The notes below the pieces were generated by a model. That model was not told where the DNA came from. It ran no database searches and saw only the letters and a list, made by a program, of their open reading frames with translations. From contig NZ_CP050145.1 in the NCBI RefSeq assembly GCF_016767715.1, positions 4,774,001 to 4,838,000 of the forward strand: a stretch of DNA of 64,000 nt, in the 5' to 3' direction. Position numbers and translations under genes: made by a program. Within the stretch, counting starts at the first letter, position 1, and the number at the start of each line of letters is the position of its first letter. Below are positions 8,165 through 16,336 of the stretch, piece by piece. The stretch is from Mycobacteroides chelonae (lineage in GTDB: Bacteria; Actinomycetota; Actinomycetes; Mycobacteriales; Mycobacteriaceae).

Positions 8165-8856
8165 ACCCGCGCGGGCTGCGCCACTACATCGACGACCTGC
8201 TCCGGGGTCGCCGGCCCAAGCCATTTCGGCCCGACGACTTCGAAGCAGCACAGATCCGGACCGCAATCGAATTGCGCGCGAGCCGTCCCGGTGATGACGC
8301 TCCCAGCCAGGAGTTCCTCGCGGGCCTGCAGGGTCGCCTGGCCGAGCAGATGGGCGAACCGCCCTCTACCGCCGAGCAAAGGCGACGGCACGCTCCTACC
8401 CGCCGAACAGTCCTCGTCAGCACCTCGGCGGCCGCGGCCGCCGCTGCGGTGGCCGTCACCACGGACCGTCTGATCAACCAGAAGCCCGAGGTCAACCCTC
8501 CGCAAGCCTCGGACGAGATCGTCCCCAACGCCGGGAGTTGGCAGCGCGTGGCCGCCAGTAGCGCGGTCCCCGAAGGCGGAGTGCATCCGTTCGACCTCGG
8601 ATTCGTCAACGGATTCGTGCGCCGGGTGGGCGGTCAGATCGAGGCGGTATCGGGTGTCTGCACCCATCAGGGGTGCAAGCTCTGGTTCGACGGAGCACAT
8701 GACCGATTGCAATGCCCTTGCCATACAACGTCATTCGCCACCGACGGGCGGGTCATCACCCACCAGCTACCCATCGCCCCCAAGCCGCTGCCCACGTTCG
8801 AGGTGCGCGAGGCCGACGGTCATATCGAGGTGTTCGCACCCGACCGCCCGGTCTGA
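8161..8856 (+). CDS. Tat-anchored Rieske [2Fe-2S] protein with an extra N-terminal cytoplasmic domain
   Basis: 231 aa. Residues 1-80 are hydrophilic and charged. Then PTRRTVLV and an Ala-rich membrane segment (about 80-105) resemble a Tat signal-anchor. The C-terminal domain is Rieske: CTHQGC with Cys-x-His at about 162-164, and CPCHTTSF about 16 residues on, together giving two Cys and two His ligands for [2Fe-2S]. The N-terminal part has no HxxxCxxC zinc anti-sigma motif. Its position directly after an ECF sigma gene (4-nt overlap) is the usual anti-sigma position, so a sigma-binding N terminus joined to an exported redox centre is plausible but inferred. Confidence 0.85.
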   Translation: MNPRGLRHYIDDLLRGRRPKPFRPDDFEAAQIRTAIELRASRPGDDAPSQEFLAGLQGRLAEQMGEPPSTAEQRRRHAPTRRTVLVSTSAAAAAAAVAVTTDRLINQKPEVNPPQASDEIVPNAGSWQRVAASSAVPEGGVHPFDLGFVNGFVRRVGGQIEAVSGVCTHQGCKLWFDGAHDRLQCPCHTTSFATDGRVITHQLPIAPKPLPTFEVREADGHIEVFAPDRPV

Positions 8857-8862
8857 TCCGGC

Positions 8863-8884
8863 TGTAACCCCCGCCGCTATCTCT
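8863..8884 (+). promoter_or_regulatory. Candidate ECF sigma-factor promoter motif (copy 2)
   Basis: TGTAACC at 8863 opens a block resembling 7528-7549. It lies in the 78-nt gap between the Rieske and cupredoxin genes, 50 nt before the cupredoxin ATG, and could be an internal promoter for the last three genes. Confidence 0.4.
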
Positions 8885-8934
8885 GTGCGGTGGTCCGCGA
8901 CTCACGGCGGACTCCTCCATGGAAAGGGGCCCAC

Positions 8935-9384
8935 ATGTCGATGTCTCGACGGCGTTGCACCGCACTGGTTGCGGCAGCAGCGATCCCATTAGCAGCATGC
9001 GGCGGCGGTAGTAGCGGAAGATCCGATGCGCCGCTGTCGATCGTTTCCGATGCCGGCGGTGCTCCCGGGCTATCTGGGCCCGGCATGCCCGGCGCCATGG
9101 CGCCGCACGGCAGCACTCCAACGGCACCCGCGCCTGTCGGGCCCGCTGTCGACATCGAGAACTTCGCGTTCAATCCCGCCACCTTGACGGTGCCCGCAGG
9201 CACCACCGTCACCTGGACCAACAAGGACGAAGAACCGCATAACGTGGTGTCCGAAGATGGCACCTTCCGGTCTCCGGGGATGGACGCCAAGGGGACCTTC
9301 TCGCATCAATTCACCAGGCCAGGTACTTACCAGTACGTGTGCGGCATCCACCCCTTCATGAAGGCCACGGTGGTAGTGCAATGA
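8935..9384 (+). CDS. Cupredoxin-domain lipoprotein (plastocyanin/amicyanin-like)
   Basis: 149 aa. An N-terminal signal ends in LAAC, a lipobox with Cys at about residue 20, so it should be anchored outside the membrane. A Gly/Pro-rich linker leads to a type 1 copper domain. NFAFNPATLTVPAGTTVTWTNKDEEPHN provides the first His; YVCGIHPFMKATV provides Cys, His and Met. All four blue-copper ligands are present. GGAAAGGGG 8 nt upstream supports the ATG at 8935. Probable electron carrier working with the adjacent Rieske protein. Confidence 0.9.
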   Translation: MSMSRRRCTALVAAAAIPLAACGGGSSGRSDAPLSIVSDAGGAPGLSGPGMPGAMAPHGSTPTAPAPVGPAVDIENFAFNPATLTVPAGTTVTWTNKDEEPHNVVSEDGTFRSPGMDAKGTFSHQFTRPGTYQYVCGIHPFMKATVVVQ

Positions 9385-10313
9385 CCGACGAACGGGATCC
9401 ACAGAGCATGAGCCGGCGCCAGCTGATCCGGCACACCGCGTGGTTCGGCGCTGCGGTCGCATTGACAGTGTCCGGCGGAGAGGTGATTTCGCACGTTGCC
9501 GGTTCTACCGCTCCAATCAGCAGCTCTCGCCCGGCGCTGCGGTTCGCGCAGATCAGCGACAGCCACATCGGGTTTACGGGCAGCGCGAACGCCAATGTCG
9601 TCGACTCGTTTGACCATGCGATCGGCCAGATCAACAACCTGGACTACACCCCGGATTTCATCATCCACACCGGAGATCTCACACATCTGGCCACCGACGA
9701 ACAGTTCGATCAGGTCAAGCAGATGATGTCCGATATCGACACACCACACGTCTTTACCGTTCCAGGGGAACACGATTCGGTTGACGATGCGGGGCAGAAA
9801 TACCGTGGCGTGTTCGGCGGCGGTACTCGCGGCGATGGGTGGTACAGCTTCGATATCGGGGGCGTCCACGTAATAGGACTGGTCAACACCCTCAACCTGA
9901 AGAAGCTCGGCCACTTGGGTGGCGAACAGCTCGAATTCATCCGCAAAGATCTCGCACCGTTGTCGGCGGACACCCCGATCATCGTGTTCAGCCATATCCC
10001 GCTGTTCGCCATGTACCCCGAATGGGGTTGGGGTACAGATGATTCCGCGCAGGCACTGAGCTACATGAAGCGATTCGCGTCCGTGACATGCCTCAACGGG
10101 CATGTACACCAGTTGTTCACCAAGACCGAGGGAAACATCACCTTCTACAGCGGCACGACGACGGCGTACCCCTTGCCTAAACCGGGCGACGGTCCAGCTC
10201 CCAAACCTGTCACGCTGCCTGCCGGCCAGCTGCACGAAATCCTCGGCATTCGGGAGGTCAGCTACGTCAAAGGTGGCCAGACCCTTGCGATCAAGGAAGA
10301 CAAGCTGACATGA
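9381..10313 (+). CDS. Tat-exported calcineurin-like metallophosphoesterase
   Basis: 310 aa from the ATG that overlaps the cupredoxin stop (ATGA). SRRQLIRHTAWFGAAVALT near the N terminus is a twin-arginine signal. The metallophosphoesterase motifs follow in order: ISDSHIG (D-x-H), HTGDLTH (GD), PGEHD in place of the common GNHD, FSHIPLF, and NGHVHQ (GHxH). It should act outside the membrane with two metals. The GEHD variant replaces the usual Asn with Glu, possibly altering metal or substrate choice. Translationally coupled to genes on both sides. Confidence 0.88.
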   Translation: MTDERDPQSMSRRQLIRHTAWFGAAVALTVSGGEVISHVAGSTAPISSSRPALRFAQISDSHIGFTGSANANVVDSFDHAIGQINNLDYTPDFIIHTGDLTHLATDEQFDQVKQMMSDIDTPHVFTVPGEHDSVDDAGQKYRGVFGGGTRGDGWYSFDIGGVHVIGLVNTLNLKKLGHLGGEQLEFIRKDLAPLSADTPIIVFSHIPLFAMYPEWGWGTDDSAQALSYMKRFASVTCLNGHVHQLFTKTEGNITFYSGTTTAYPLPKPGDGPAPKPVTLPAGQLHEILGIREVSYVKGGQTLAIKEDKLT

Positions 10314-10750
10314 ACATCGCATATCGTCTTGCTCTGGCAGTGTCGCTGGCTGTCAGCGGGTACTCCCATGCTCACTTGTACACGCATGGTTATCAACAGA
10401 TTCCGGGAATCGGGCCTGCCTTCCTCGTGCAGGCCAGCGCATTCTTCACGTTGGCCGCACTGATCACGGCAGGCGCGCCTGAGTGGATGGTTGCAGCCGC
10501 CGGTCTGGGTTCGGTGAGTGCGCTCGTGGCGTTCGCGTTATCGCGTACCGTCGGCCTCTTCGGATTCTCCGAACGCGGCTGGAATCCCGCACCTTATGCG
10601 GTGATCAGCGTGGTCACAGAGCTGGCCGCCGTCGCCCTGGCGGGTGTGCTGTTCGCCAAGTGCGTGCGGCGGCCAGCTCCGGCAACCCCGACGTCCCGGA
10701 CGGGGTCGCTATCGCAACCGGTGACTACTTCGTGGTGTAGCCACCGTTGA
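10310..10750 (+). CDS. Small integral membrane protein, last gene of the sigma operon
   Basis: 146 aa with about four hydrophobic segments (roughly residues 5-22, 40-58, 62-80, 95-118) and a hydrophilic tail. A His-rich loop (SHAHLYTHGY) follows the first helix and could bind metal or heme. The start overlaps the phosphoesterase stop (ATGA); the end overlaps the convergent SDR gene by 26 bp. No family recognised; it may be a membrane partner for the exported redox proteins of this operon. Confidence 0.75.
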   Translation: MNIAYRLALAVSLAVSGYSHAHLYTHGYQQIPGIGPAFLVQASAFFTLAALITAGAPEWMVAAAGLGSVSALVAFALSRTVGLFGFSERGWNPAPYAVISVVTELAAVALAGVLFAKCVRRPAPATPTSRTGSLSQPVTTSWCSHR

Positions 10751-11498
10751 TCAGGATGGTCTGCCCGGTGATCCACCAACCGTCGCTGACGAGGAACCGG
10801 ATGAACGGAGCGATGTCTTCGATATCGGTCAGTCCGGTCTTCGAGAACGGCGAGAGCGCGGCGGCCGTCTTGTGGTACGCCACCGCGTCTTCACCTTCCG
10901 CCGGGTAGAAGAACGGGGTGTCCATCGGACCCGGGCCCACGGCGGTCACCGAAATGCCGCGCTCCCCGAATTCCTTCGAAGCGGCGCGAGTGAAGTGCTC
11001 GACGGGCGCCTTGGTCCCCGCGTACGCCGCGTAGAACGGGGTATACGCACCCAGCAGCGACGTCACCAGCGTGACGATCTTGCCGTTGTCGTTGACATGC
11101 TTCCCGGCCTCCTTGAGGAACAGGAAAGCAGACTTGGCGTTCACCGCGCTCGCGGAGTCGTACTCCTCCTCGGTGATCTCGGTGAACGGCTTCTTGATGA
11201 CCTTGCCGACGGTGTTGATCGCGATGTCGGGACGCCCAATCGCTTCAACGGTGTCTGCGAACAGTTTGCTTACCGCGTCCCCGGTGGTCAGGTCTCCCTG
11301 GAACGCCACTGCCTTCGCTCCGGCCGCTTGGAGGGCAGCCACCGTCTCATCCGCGGCATCCTTGCTCGACGGGCTGTTGTAGTGGATCGCGACCGCACCA
11401 GCGCCGTTGGCGACCAGATCCCGGGCAATGAGACCACCTAGATTCTTGCCGCCACCGGTGATAAGAACAGTCTTGCCCTTTAGTGAATGATCTGTCAC
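10725..11498 (-). CDS. Short-chain dehydrogenase/reductase (SDR)
   Basis: 257-aa classical SDR. The nucleotide-binding loop is TGGGKNLGG rather than the usual TGxxxGIG, and the active site reads YAAYAGTK (Tyr and Lys at about 155/159). The C terminus DGWWITGQTILINGGYTTK is typical. NAD(P)-dependent alcohol/ketone oxidoreductase of unknown substrate. It diverges from a LysR gene across about 140 bp, the standard layout for a LysR-controlled target. Confidence 0.9.
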   Translation of the reverse strand: MTDHSLKGKTVLITGGGKNLGGLIARDLVANGAGAVAIHYNSPSSKDAADETVAALQAAGAKAVAFQGDLTTGDAVSKLFADTVEAIGRPDIAINTVGKVIKKPFTEITEEEYDSASAVNAKSAFLFLKEAGKHVNDNGKIVTLVTSLLGAYTPFYAAYAGTKAPVEHFTRAASKEFGERGISVTAVGPGPMDTPFFYPAEGEDAVAYHKTAAALSPFSKTGLTDIEDIAPFIRFLVSDGWWITGQTILINGGYTTK

Positions 11499-11568
11499 TC
11501 GAGTATCTCCCTCTAGTACGTTGTGGCCTTGTCATTGCGGGTGGGCTCCACGATCGCCCATATCTCCA

Positions 11569-11579
11569 TACGAATCGTA
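11569..11579. promoter_or_regulatory. Short palindrome in the SDR/LysR divergent region
   Basis: TACGAATCGTA has 5-bp arms around one base, between the divergent SDR and LysR genes. It could be the core of a LysR box; the assignment rests only on position. Confidence 0.35.
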
Positions 11580-11640
11580 GGTTTAGGTAGCACAAGGGAA
11601 AACCACATTATTCTTGTATAAACACAATCAGGAGTTGTCA

Positions 11641-12651
11641 TTGCAGATGAGCGCGACAGCAGAGGGTAGTTCACTGGTCAATTTGCTGGATTCCCGGCGA
11701 TTGTTTCAGTTCGTCGTGGCCGCGGAAGCCCCGACGCTCGCGGCCGCGGCGGCCGAGCTGTTCATCACGCAACAGGCACTGTCGTCGGCGATACGCCAGC
11801 TCGAGCGCGACCTCGGCGTCGCGCTCTTCTCACGCGCGCAACGCAGCCTGCAACTGACCGATGCCGGCCACGAGCTGTACACCGGTGCAAAACCACTTCT
11901 AGCCGGAATACGCGTGCTGGCCAATGCGACACGAAACCACTCGAATCCCCAGCGGGCCTTTGTCATCGGACACTCTCCGGCGATTTCCAGTGAGGAGGTC
12001 TACCGGATCATTGAGCCGACGGTCATCGCGGATCCCACAGTGTCGATCACCGTCCGACAGGTCTTCCCGAGCACCATCGGTGATGGCCTCCTGGACGGCT
12101 CACTGGACTTGGCCCTACGGCGCGGGGTGGATATGCCCGCAGATTTGGCCACCGACACCCTGCTGTATCAGCCGTTGCGTATCGCCGTCGTGCGCTCTCA
12201 CCCCCTTGCCGCCCACGATCGCATCGACATCACGGAGATCGCCGAGCACCCCATCGTGGTGTGGGCTCCACCTCGACACTCGTACTACACGGACTTGCTG
12301 GTTTCACATTGCCGTCGAAGCGGTTTCGAACCCCAATTGCTGGTCAATCCGGTGCAGGGCACTCCGCCGCATACGGCCGTGCTGGCCCACCCCGATCATT
12401 GCGCGTTCGTCACCGATGACCCCGGCGCCGTCTACCACGGCAAGGTGAAGGTGATCGAGATCGCCAATCCCCCATTGGTTCCCGTTCAGGCGGTCTGGCT
12501 CCCGCATTCAGTGTCGAGCGTCCGTAACAGGCTTTTCGAGAATGCCCGTGGTGCAACTGTTGTCAGCGCGGGATCGCAGTTGGAAGATGGAGACATCCGG
12601 GCAAGCATTCCGAGTCCCTCCCATGTCGCACACGCATCGGATGTTCAGTGA
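11641..12651 (+). CDS. LysR family transcriptional regulator
   Basis: 336 aa from the TTG at 11641, placed 6 nt after a GGAG ribosome-binding site; the ATG at 11647 is the alternative, and the frame opens at 11614. The LysR HTH is clear (RRLFQFVVAAEAPTLAAAAAELFITQQALSSAIRQLERDLG), followed by a LysR substrate-binding domain. It likely controls the divergent SDR. Its last 29 nt overlap the next gene, so read-through of the phosphoribosyltransferase is expected. Confidence 0.9.
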   Translation: MQMSATAEGSSLVNLLDSRRLFQFVVAAEAPTLAAAAAELFITQQALSSAIRQLERDLGVALFSRAQRSLQLTDAGHELYTGAKPLLAGIRVLANATRNHSNPQRAFVIGHSPAISSEEVYRIIEPTVIADPTVSITVRQVFPSTIGDGLLDGSLDLALRRGVDMPADLATDTLLYQPLRIAVVRSHPLAAHDRIDITEIAEHPIVVWAPPRHSYYTDLLVSHCRRSGFEPQLLVNPVQGTPPHTAVLAHPDHCAFVTDDPGAVYHGKVKVIEIANPPLVPVQAVWLPHSVSSVRNRLFENARGATVVSAGSQLEDGDIRASIPSPSHVAHASDVQ

Positions 12652-13273
12652 TCGCCAGGACGCGGGCCGCGTACTGGCAGGCATCCTTGCGCCGTACCGG
12701 GAGCAGGATGTGGTGGTGCTCGCGTTGCCTCGCGGCGGAATACCGGTGGGGCGGGAGATCGCGACAGCCCTGAATGCCCCGTTAGAGGTGCTGGTCGTTC
12801 GTAAGCTCGGCGTACCCGGACACGAGGAGTACGCGATGGGTGCCATCGCCAGCGGCGGAGAGGTAGTCGTCGACGAGGGCATTGTGCGCACCATGGGGAT
12901 CAGCCAGGAACAGCTTCGAGCCGTGACCGCCAGCGAGCGTCGCGAGCTTGCCCGGCGCGAACAGCTGTACCTGACACATCGCAGTATCGAAATCGAGGGC
13001 AAGACAACCATTCTGGTCGACGATGGCGTCGCCACCGGGGCCACGATGCGGGTCGCACTGCTCGTGATCAGGCGAACATCGCCGGCTCGGGTGGTGGCGG
13101 CCGTTCCTGTTGCACCTCGATCGGCGTTCCACCGATTCAATTCCCTGGTGGACGATTTCGTGGTCGCCTGTTGTCCCTCTCCATTCCAGGCAGTGGGGGA
13201 TGCGTACGAGGACTTTCGTCAGGTCTCCGACGAAGAGGTCCGTGCCCTGCTCTCGCCGCAGATCACCAAATAG
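12623..13273 (+). CDS. Phosphoribosyltransferase-domain protein
   Basis: 216-aa type I PRTase fold. The PRPP-binding loop ILVDDGVATGATM is perfect, and LALPRGGIPVGREIA is the N-terminal phosphate loop. This is the family of stress-associated PRTases often found with erythromycin-esterase or dienelactone-hydrolase domains, not a recognisable purine or pyrimidine salvage enzyme. ATG 12623 overlaps the LysR gene; ATG 12641 is an alternative. Substrate unknown. Confidence 0.85.
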   Translation: MSHTHRMFSDRQDAGRVLAGILAPYREQDVVVLALPRGGIPVGREIATALNAPLEVLVVRKLGVPGHEEYAMGAIASGGEVVVDEGIVRTMGISQEQLRAVTASERRELARREQLYLTHRSIEIEGKTTILVDDGVATGATMRVALLVIRRTSPARVVAAVPVAPRSAFHRFNSLVDDFVVACCPSPFQAVGDAYEDFRQVSDEEVRALLSPQITK

Positions 13274-13299
13274 TCCGGTCGGGCGCATACCGTGGTGCC

Positions 13300-13728
13300 A
13301 TGCGCCTGGTTGTGATGGCAGTCCTCCCCCTCGCCCTCCTGGTGGGCTGTGGCGACGGCGGGCTCGATACGCCACGAGCAGCAGCCGATACCTCGGCGAC
13401 TACCCCGACCGAGGTCGCGCTTCCCGCTTCATCTGTCGTGTTTGAGGACGACGCACGAATCCTCGACAGCCGTCCGATGACATTCGACACGTGGAGTCGG
13501 TCCCCCGACGGCACGGCCGTGATCGTGCACTTCACCAGCGGCACCCCACAGTGCCACGGCGTGCACGCCACCGTCCGAGAGACCGACGACGCCGTCGCGG
13601 TTGCGTTGCGCGGTGGTACGCCGCCGGAGGCCGCAGGCAAGGCCTGCATCCTGATCGCCGTTCAAGGCAGCCTCGCCGTGCCACTGGCGACCCCTCTCGG
13701 CGACCGAAGAGTTCTCAGCGTCTCGTGA
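13300..13728 (+). CDS. Putative lipoprotein of unknown function
   Basis: 142 aa. A 17-residue signal (RLVVMAVLPLALLVGC) ends in a lipobox with Cys at about residue 18. The mature part has two further Cys (SGTPQCHG and GKACIL) that could form a disulfide. Start ATG at 13300, 26 nt after the PRTase stop; a longer frame (13171) would overlap the PRTase heavily. No family recognised. Confidence 0.75.
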   Translation: MRLVVMAVLPLALLVGCGDGGLDTPRAAADTSATTPTEVALPASSVVFEDDARILDSRPMTFDTWSRSPDGTAVIVHFTSGTPQCHGVHATVRETDDAVAVALRGGTPPEAAGKACILIAVQGSLAVPLATPLGDRRVLSVS

Positions 13729-13731
13729 CTG

Positions 13732-14769
13732 TCACTTCACGGGGTCGTGTTTAAAGCTCACCCTGACGATGCCGTGGTCTCCGGTACCAGTCTCCCGATG
13801 ATTCTCGAAGTTGAGATGATCGTTGTTGATCAGCAGCCCTTCGAAGAGCCACACCCGCTTACGGCTGTGGTCATAGAACTGCTCGCTCACCATCACGTGG
13901 TCGAGCGACTCCCGCAGATCTTGATGCACGTGGGTGTAATACACGTCGCGGGTATCCCGGTACTCCTGCAACGTCTGCGCCGAATAAAGACCAAAATCAC
14001 TGCCCCCCTGCGAGTCTCCGACGAGATAGCGGGGCTGGCTCGTCAGGATGTTGGCCGTGTTGCTCTCCTTGCCGTCGTTGATATCGCCCAGTACGACGAC
14101 CGGAGTCTCCGTGTCGCGCATGACACCGTTGAGCAGCACCCGTACGGCTACCGCCTCGGCCGTTCGGCGGATGGTTGAGATCCCATCGCCCAGCGCCTGC
14201 TGATGTGGCCGATACGTCGCCGAGGACTTCTTGTACCAGGCCTCCTTGCTGATCTGCGTCGGCAGCTTGGACTTGAGGTGCACCACAAAGATTTCCGTGG
14301 CCGGTTCGTCGTCGCGCAGCTGAACCTGAAAGTTCAAGACCGGCCGGGAAAAGCTCTTGATCGAGACGTCGATGACAGGTGCCTGGGGATCGGCCGGGTC
14401 ATCCCTGGATTCAAGCCGCACCGCCTTGGGGAAGTCGGTTATCCATTTGGGCTTTCCGGTGAGGAGGCCCTTGCGCACCAACGCGGCGCAGGTAATCGAG
14501 GTTCCTACCGCCGGAGTGGCCAGGACGTCGTACTCGTCGGCCAGGCCCTGCGGATCTACCGCAAGGACCGCCTCCAGGGCACTTTTGCTCCACACTTCCT
14601 GCAGGCCGACGATGTCGGCGCCGAGAGTCCCCAGTTGCCATGCCGCCCATTCGGTCTTGCGCTTGAACTCCTCGGGAGTCCATGGCTTCGACGTGGCATA
14701 GAGCGGAGTGTCTGCGTCCTGCAGGTTGTACATGTTGAACGTCGCGACGCTGAAGGTGGTGCGGGCCAT
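13732..14769 (-). CDS. Endonuclease/exonuclease/phosphatase family protein
   Basis: 345 aa. Signatures of the EEP superfamily: FSVATFNMYNL (metal Asn), GLQEVWS (metal Glu), VLGDINDG (catalytic Asp-x-Asn), and near the C terminus HVMVSEQF and GTGDHGIVRVSF (Asp-His). No signal peptide is visible, so it is probably cytoplasmic. The start is the ATG at 14769; an in-frame TTG lies nine bases upstream. Substrate could be DNA, a phospholipid or a small phosphodiester. Confidence 0.85.
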   Translation of the reverse strand: MARTTFSVATFNMYNLQDADTPLYATSKPWTPEEFKRKTEWAAWQLGTLGADIVGLQEVWSKSALEAVLAVDPQGLADEYDVLATPAVGTSITCAALVRKGLLTGKPKWITDFPKAVRLESRDDPADPQAPVIDVSIKSFSRPVLNFQVQLRDDEPATEIFVVHLKSKLPTQISKEAWYKKSSATYRPHQQALGDGISTIRRTAEAVAVRVLLNGVMRDTETPVVVLGDINDGKESNTANILTSQPRYLVGDSQGGSDFGLYSAQTLQEYRDTRDVYYTHVHQDLRESLDHVMVSEQFYDHSRKRVWLFEGLLINNDHLNFENHRETGTGDHGIVRVSFKHDPVK

Positions 14770-14924
14770 GCTCGTCAAGGTATTCCGCGAACCGTCGAAC
14801 GTCGAGAGTATTCACCCGGTTGCCACTCATCAGTCACACCCGAACGCTCACCGACCGCGAGCACGCCAGGTGGGGTTCTCGTGTTGTTTCCTGTCCCGCC
14901 ATGTTCCGTGGCTAACTTCCAGCC

Positions 14925-15584
14925 ATGGACATGGGTCTGGCGCCCTCGGACGTCATGGATCCGATGTATTGGCTGGGCGAGGGCGGACTATTCGGCGGCG
15001 CCGTCCTGGCCGGCGTCATAGTCATCGTCTTCATCGAAACTGGCTTACTGTTTCCCTTCCTGCCCGGTGACACGCTGTTGTTCTCCGCGGGGCTGATTGC
15101 CGCTCAGCCGAATTCCCCTGTCTCGATCCAGGTGCTGGCGCCATGCGCGGCGTTAGCGGCCCTACTGGGAAGTCAATGCGGGTACTTCATCGGACGCCGG
15201 CTCGGCCCGGCATTGTTCAGAAAAGAAGACGCACGTTTCTTCAAACAGCGGTATCTGACCGCCTCTCGAGAGTTCTTCGACAGACACGGACCCAAGACGC
15301 TGCTCGTCGCGCAGTTCATCGGCGTGGTCCGCACCTTCACCCCGGTCATCGCCGGAATGTCTGGCATGAGGTATCCAATTTTCTTGCTGTACAACGCTAT
15401 TGGTAGTGCGGCATGGGGTGTCGGGCTGACGACGGTCGGCTACTTTCTGGGTAACGTCGCCTTCGTCGGTGAGCATCTGGACGTCTTCATCCTGGTGATC
15501 GCCATCTTGTCGACGCTCCCGGCCGCCGCCACAGCGGCCAAGGTGTACTTGGAGAAGCGGCGCGCAGTCACCGACAGCGGCTAA
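14925..15584 (+). CDS. DedA/VTT family membrane protein
   Basis: 219-aa DedA protein, a family implicated in undecaprenyl-phosphate and phospholipid recycling. Hallmarks: IETGLLFPFLPGDTLLF (re-entrant loop with acidic residue), a GYFIGRRLG segment, and the VVRTFTPVIAGMSGM motif containing the functional Arg. About five membrane helices. The end overlaps the convergent CGNR gene by 4 nt. Confidence 0.9.
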   Translation: MDMGLAPSDVMDPMYWLGEGGLFGGAVLAGVIVIVFIETGLLFPFLPGDTLLFSAGLIAAQPNSPVSIQVLAPCAALAALLGSQCGYFIGRRLGPALFRKEDARFFKQRYLTASREFFDRHGPKTLLVAQFIGVVRTFTPVIAGMSGMRYPIFLLYNAIGSAAWGVGLTTVGYFLGNVAFVGEHLDVFILVIAILSTLPAAATAAKVYLEKRRAVTDSG

Positions 15585-16201
15585 GCACCCGTCGAGGTTT
15601 GGCGGTCGTAATGCCGCTTCACCCGCGCACGGTTACCGCATTTCGGGGTGCACCACTCGCGACGGGGATGTTCCTTGACGAAATAGAGCACGCAGTGCGA
15701 CGACAGGCAGGCCCGCAGCCGGTGACGTTCCGGGCCACCGAAGAAGTCGATCGCCTGACGCGCGATCAGACCGACCGTCAACCGTGCTTGCGATCCGTGG
15801 GCCGTCGCCGCCCTGCTGGGTTCTCCGCCCACCGGCCATACCAGCTCTGCCCGAGCACGAGCAAGCGTGTTGATCATGGTGACGGCCTGGGTGTGCGTCA
15901 TGCCCGATGTCGGCGGTCTCGGATCTGCGGTGACCTCCGCGGCCAGACACCGTAGGGCGTCACGCAGAGCCCGCAGATCGTCGGCGATGAACTGGGCATC
16001 CTCCAGCGAGAAGGCAATAGTGTGCGCCCCCGATTCGGCCAGTATCCGATCCGCCATAGCCTCGAGCCACGCATGCACAGGCTGATCGCCCTCCAGAGCA
16101 TCCATTACCTCTCCGCGCCCACCGCGGACGGTGTTCATCAGCTCCACGGGGAGCGGCTCACCCAAGATGGCGGCGATAGTGCCCGACGTGCTCGTTTCCA
16201 T
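15581..16201 (-). CDS. CGNR zinc-finger (ABATE-domain) transcriptional regulator
   Basis: 206 aa. The N-terminal part matches the stress-associated ABATE domain by position and composition. The C-terminal CGNR finger is explicit: C(L)SSHC ... REWCTPKCGNRARVKRHY, with four Cys for zinc and a basic DNA-contact end. The inverted repeat at 16226-16256, just upstream of its start, is a natural auto-operator. Confidence 0.85.
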   Translation of the reverse strand: METSTSGTIAAILGEPLPVELMNTVRGGRGEVMDALEGDQPVHAWLEAMADRILAESGAHTIAFSLEDAQFIADDLRALRDALRCLAAEVTADPRPPTSGMTHTQAVTMINTLARARAELVWPVGGEPSRAATAHGSQARLTVGLIARQAIDFFGGPERHRLRACLSSHCVLYFVKEHPRREWCTPKCGNRARVKRHYDRQTSTGA

Positions 16202-16225
16202 GCCACGACCTTATCTCTCCTAATG

Positions 16226-16256
16226 GATAGGACCACTTGTAACCATGTGTCCTATC
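16226..16256. promoter_or_regulatory. 8-bp inverted repeat upstream of the CGNR regulator
   Basis: GATAGGAC (16226-16233) and GTCCTATC (16249-16256) are exact inverses, 23 bp apart start to start, about two helical turns. It lies 25 nt upstream of the CGNR gene start on the minus strand and about 80 nt upstream of the secreted-protein gene on the plus strand. Confidence 0.55.
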
Positions 16257-16336
16257 TAACAGTGCAGAGGAAATACCGCCTAATGTTTAAAGGTTCCTCT
16301 AAGCGTTAGAACTTTCCGACGGTGGAAGGAACCGCC

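Noticed and set aside
13171..13299. Longer start for the 13300 lipoprotein
   Set aside because: It would overlap 103 nt of the phosphoribosyltransferase and bury the signal peptide.
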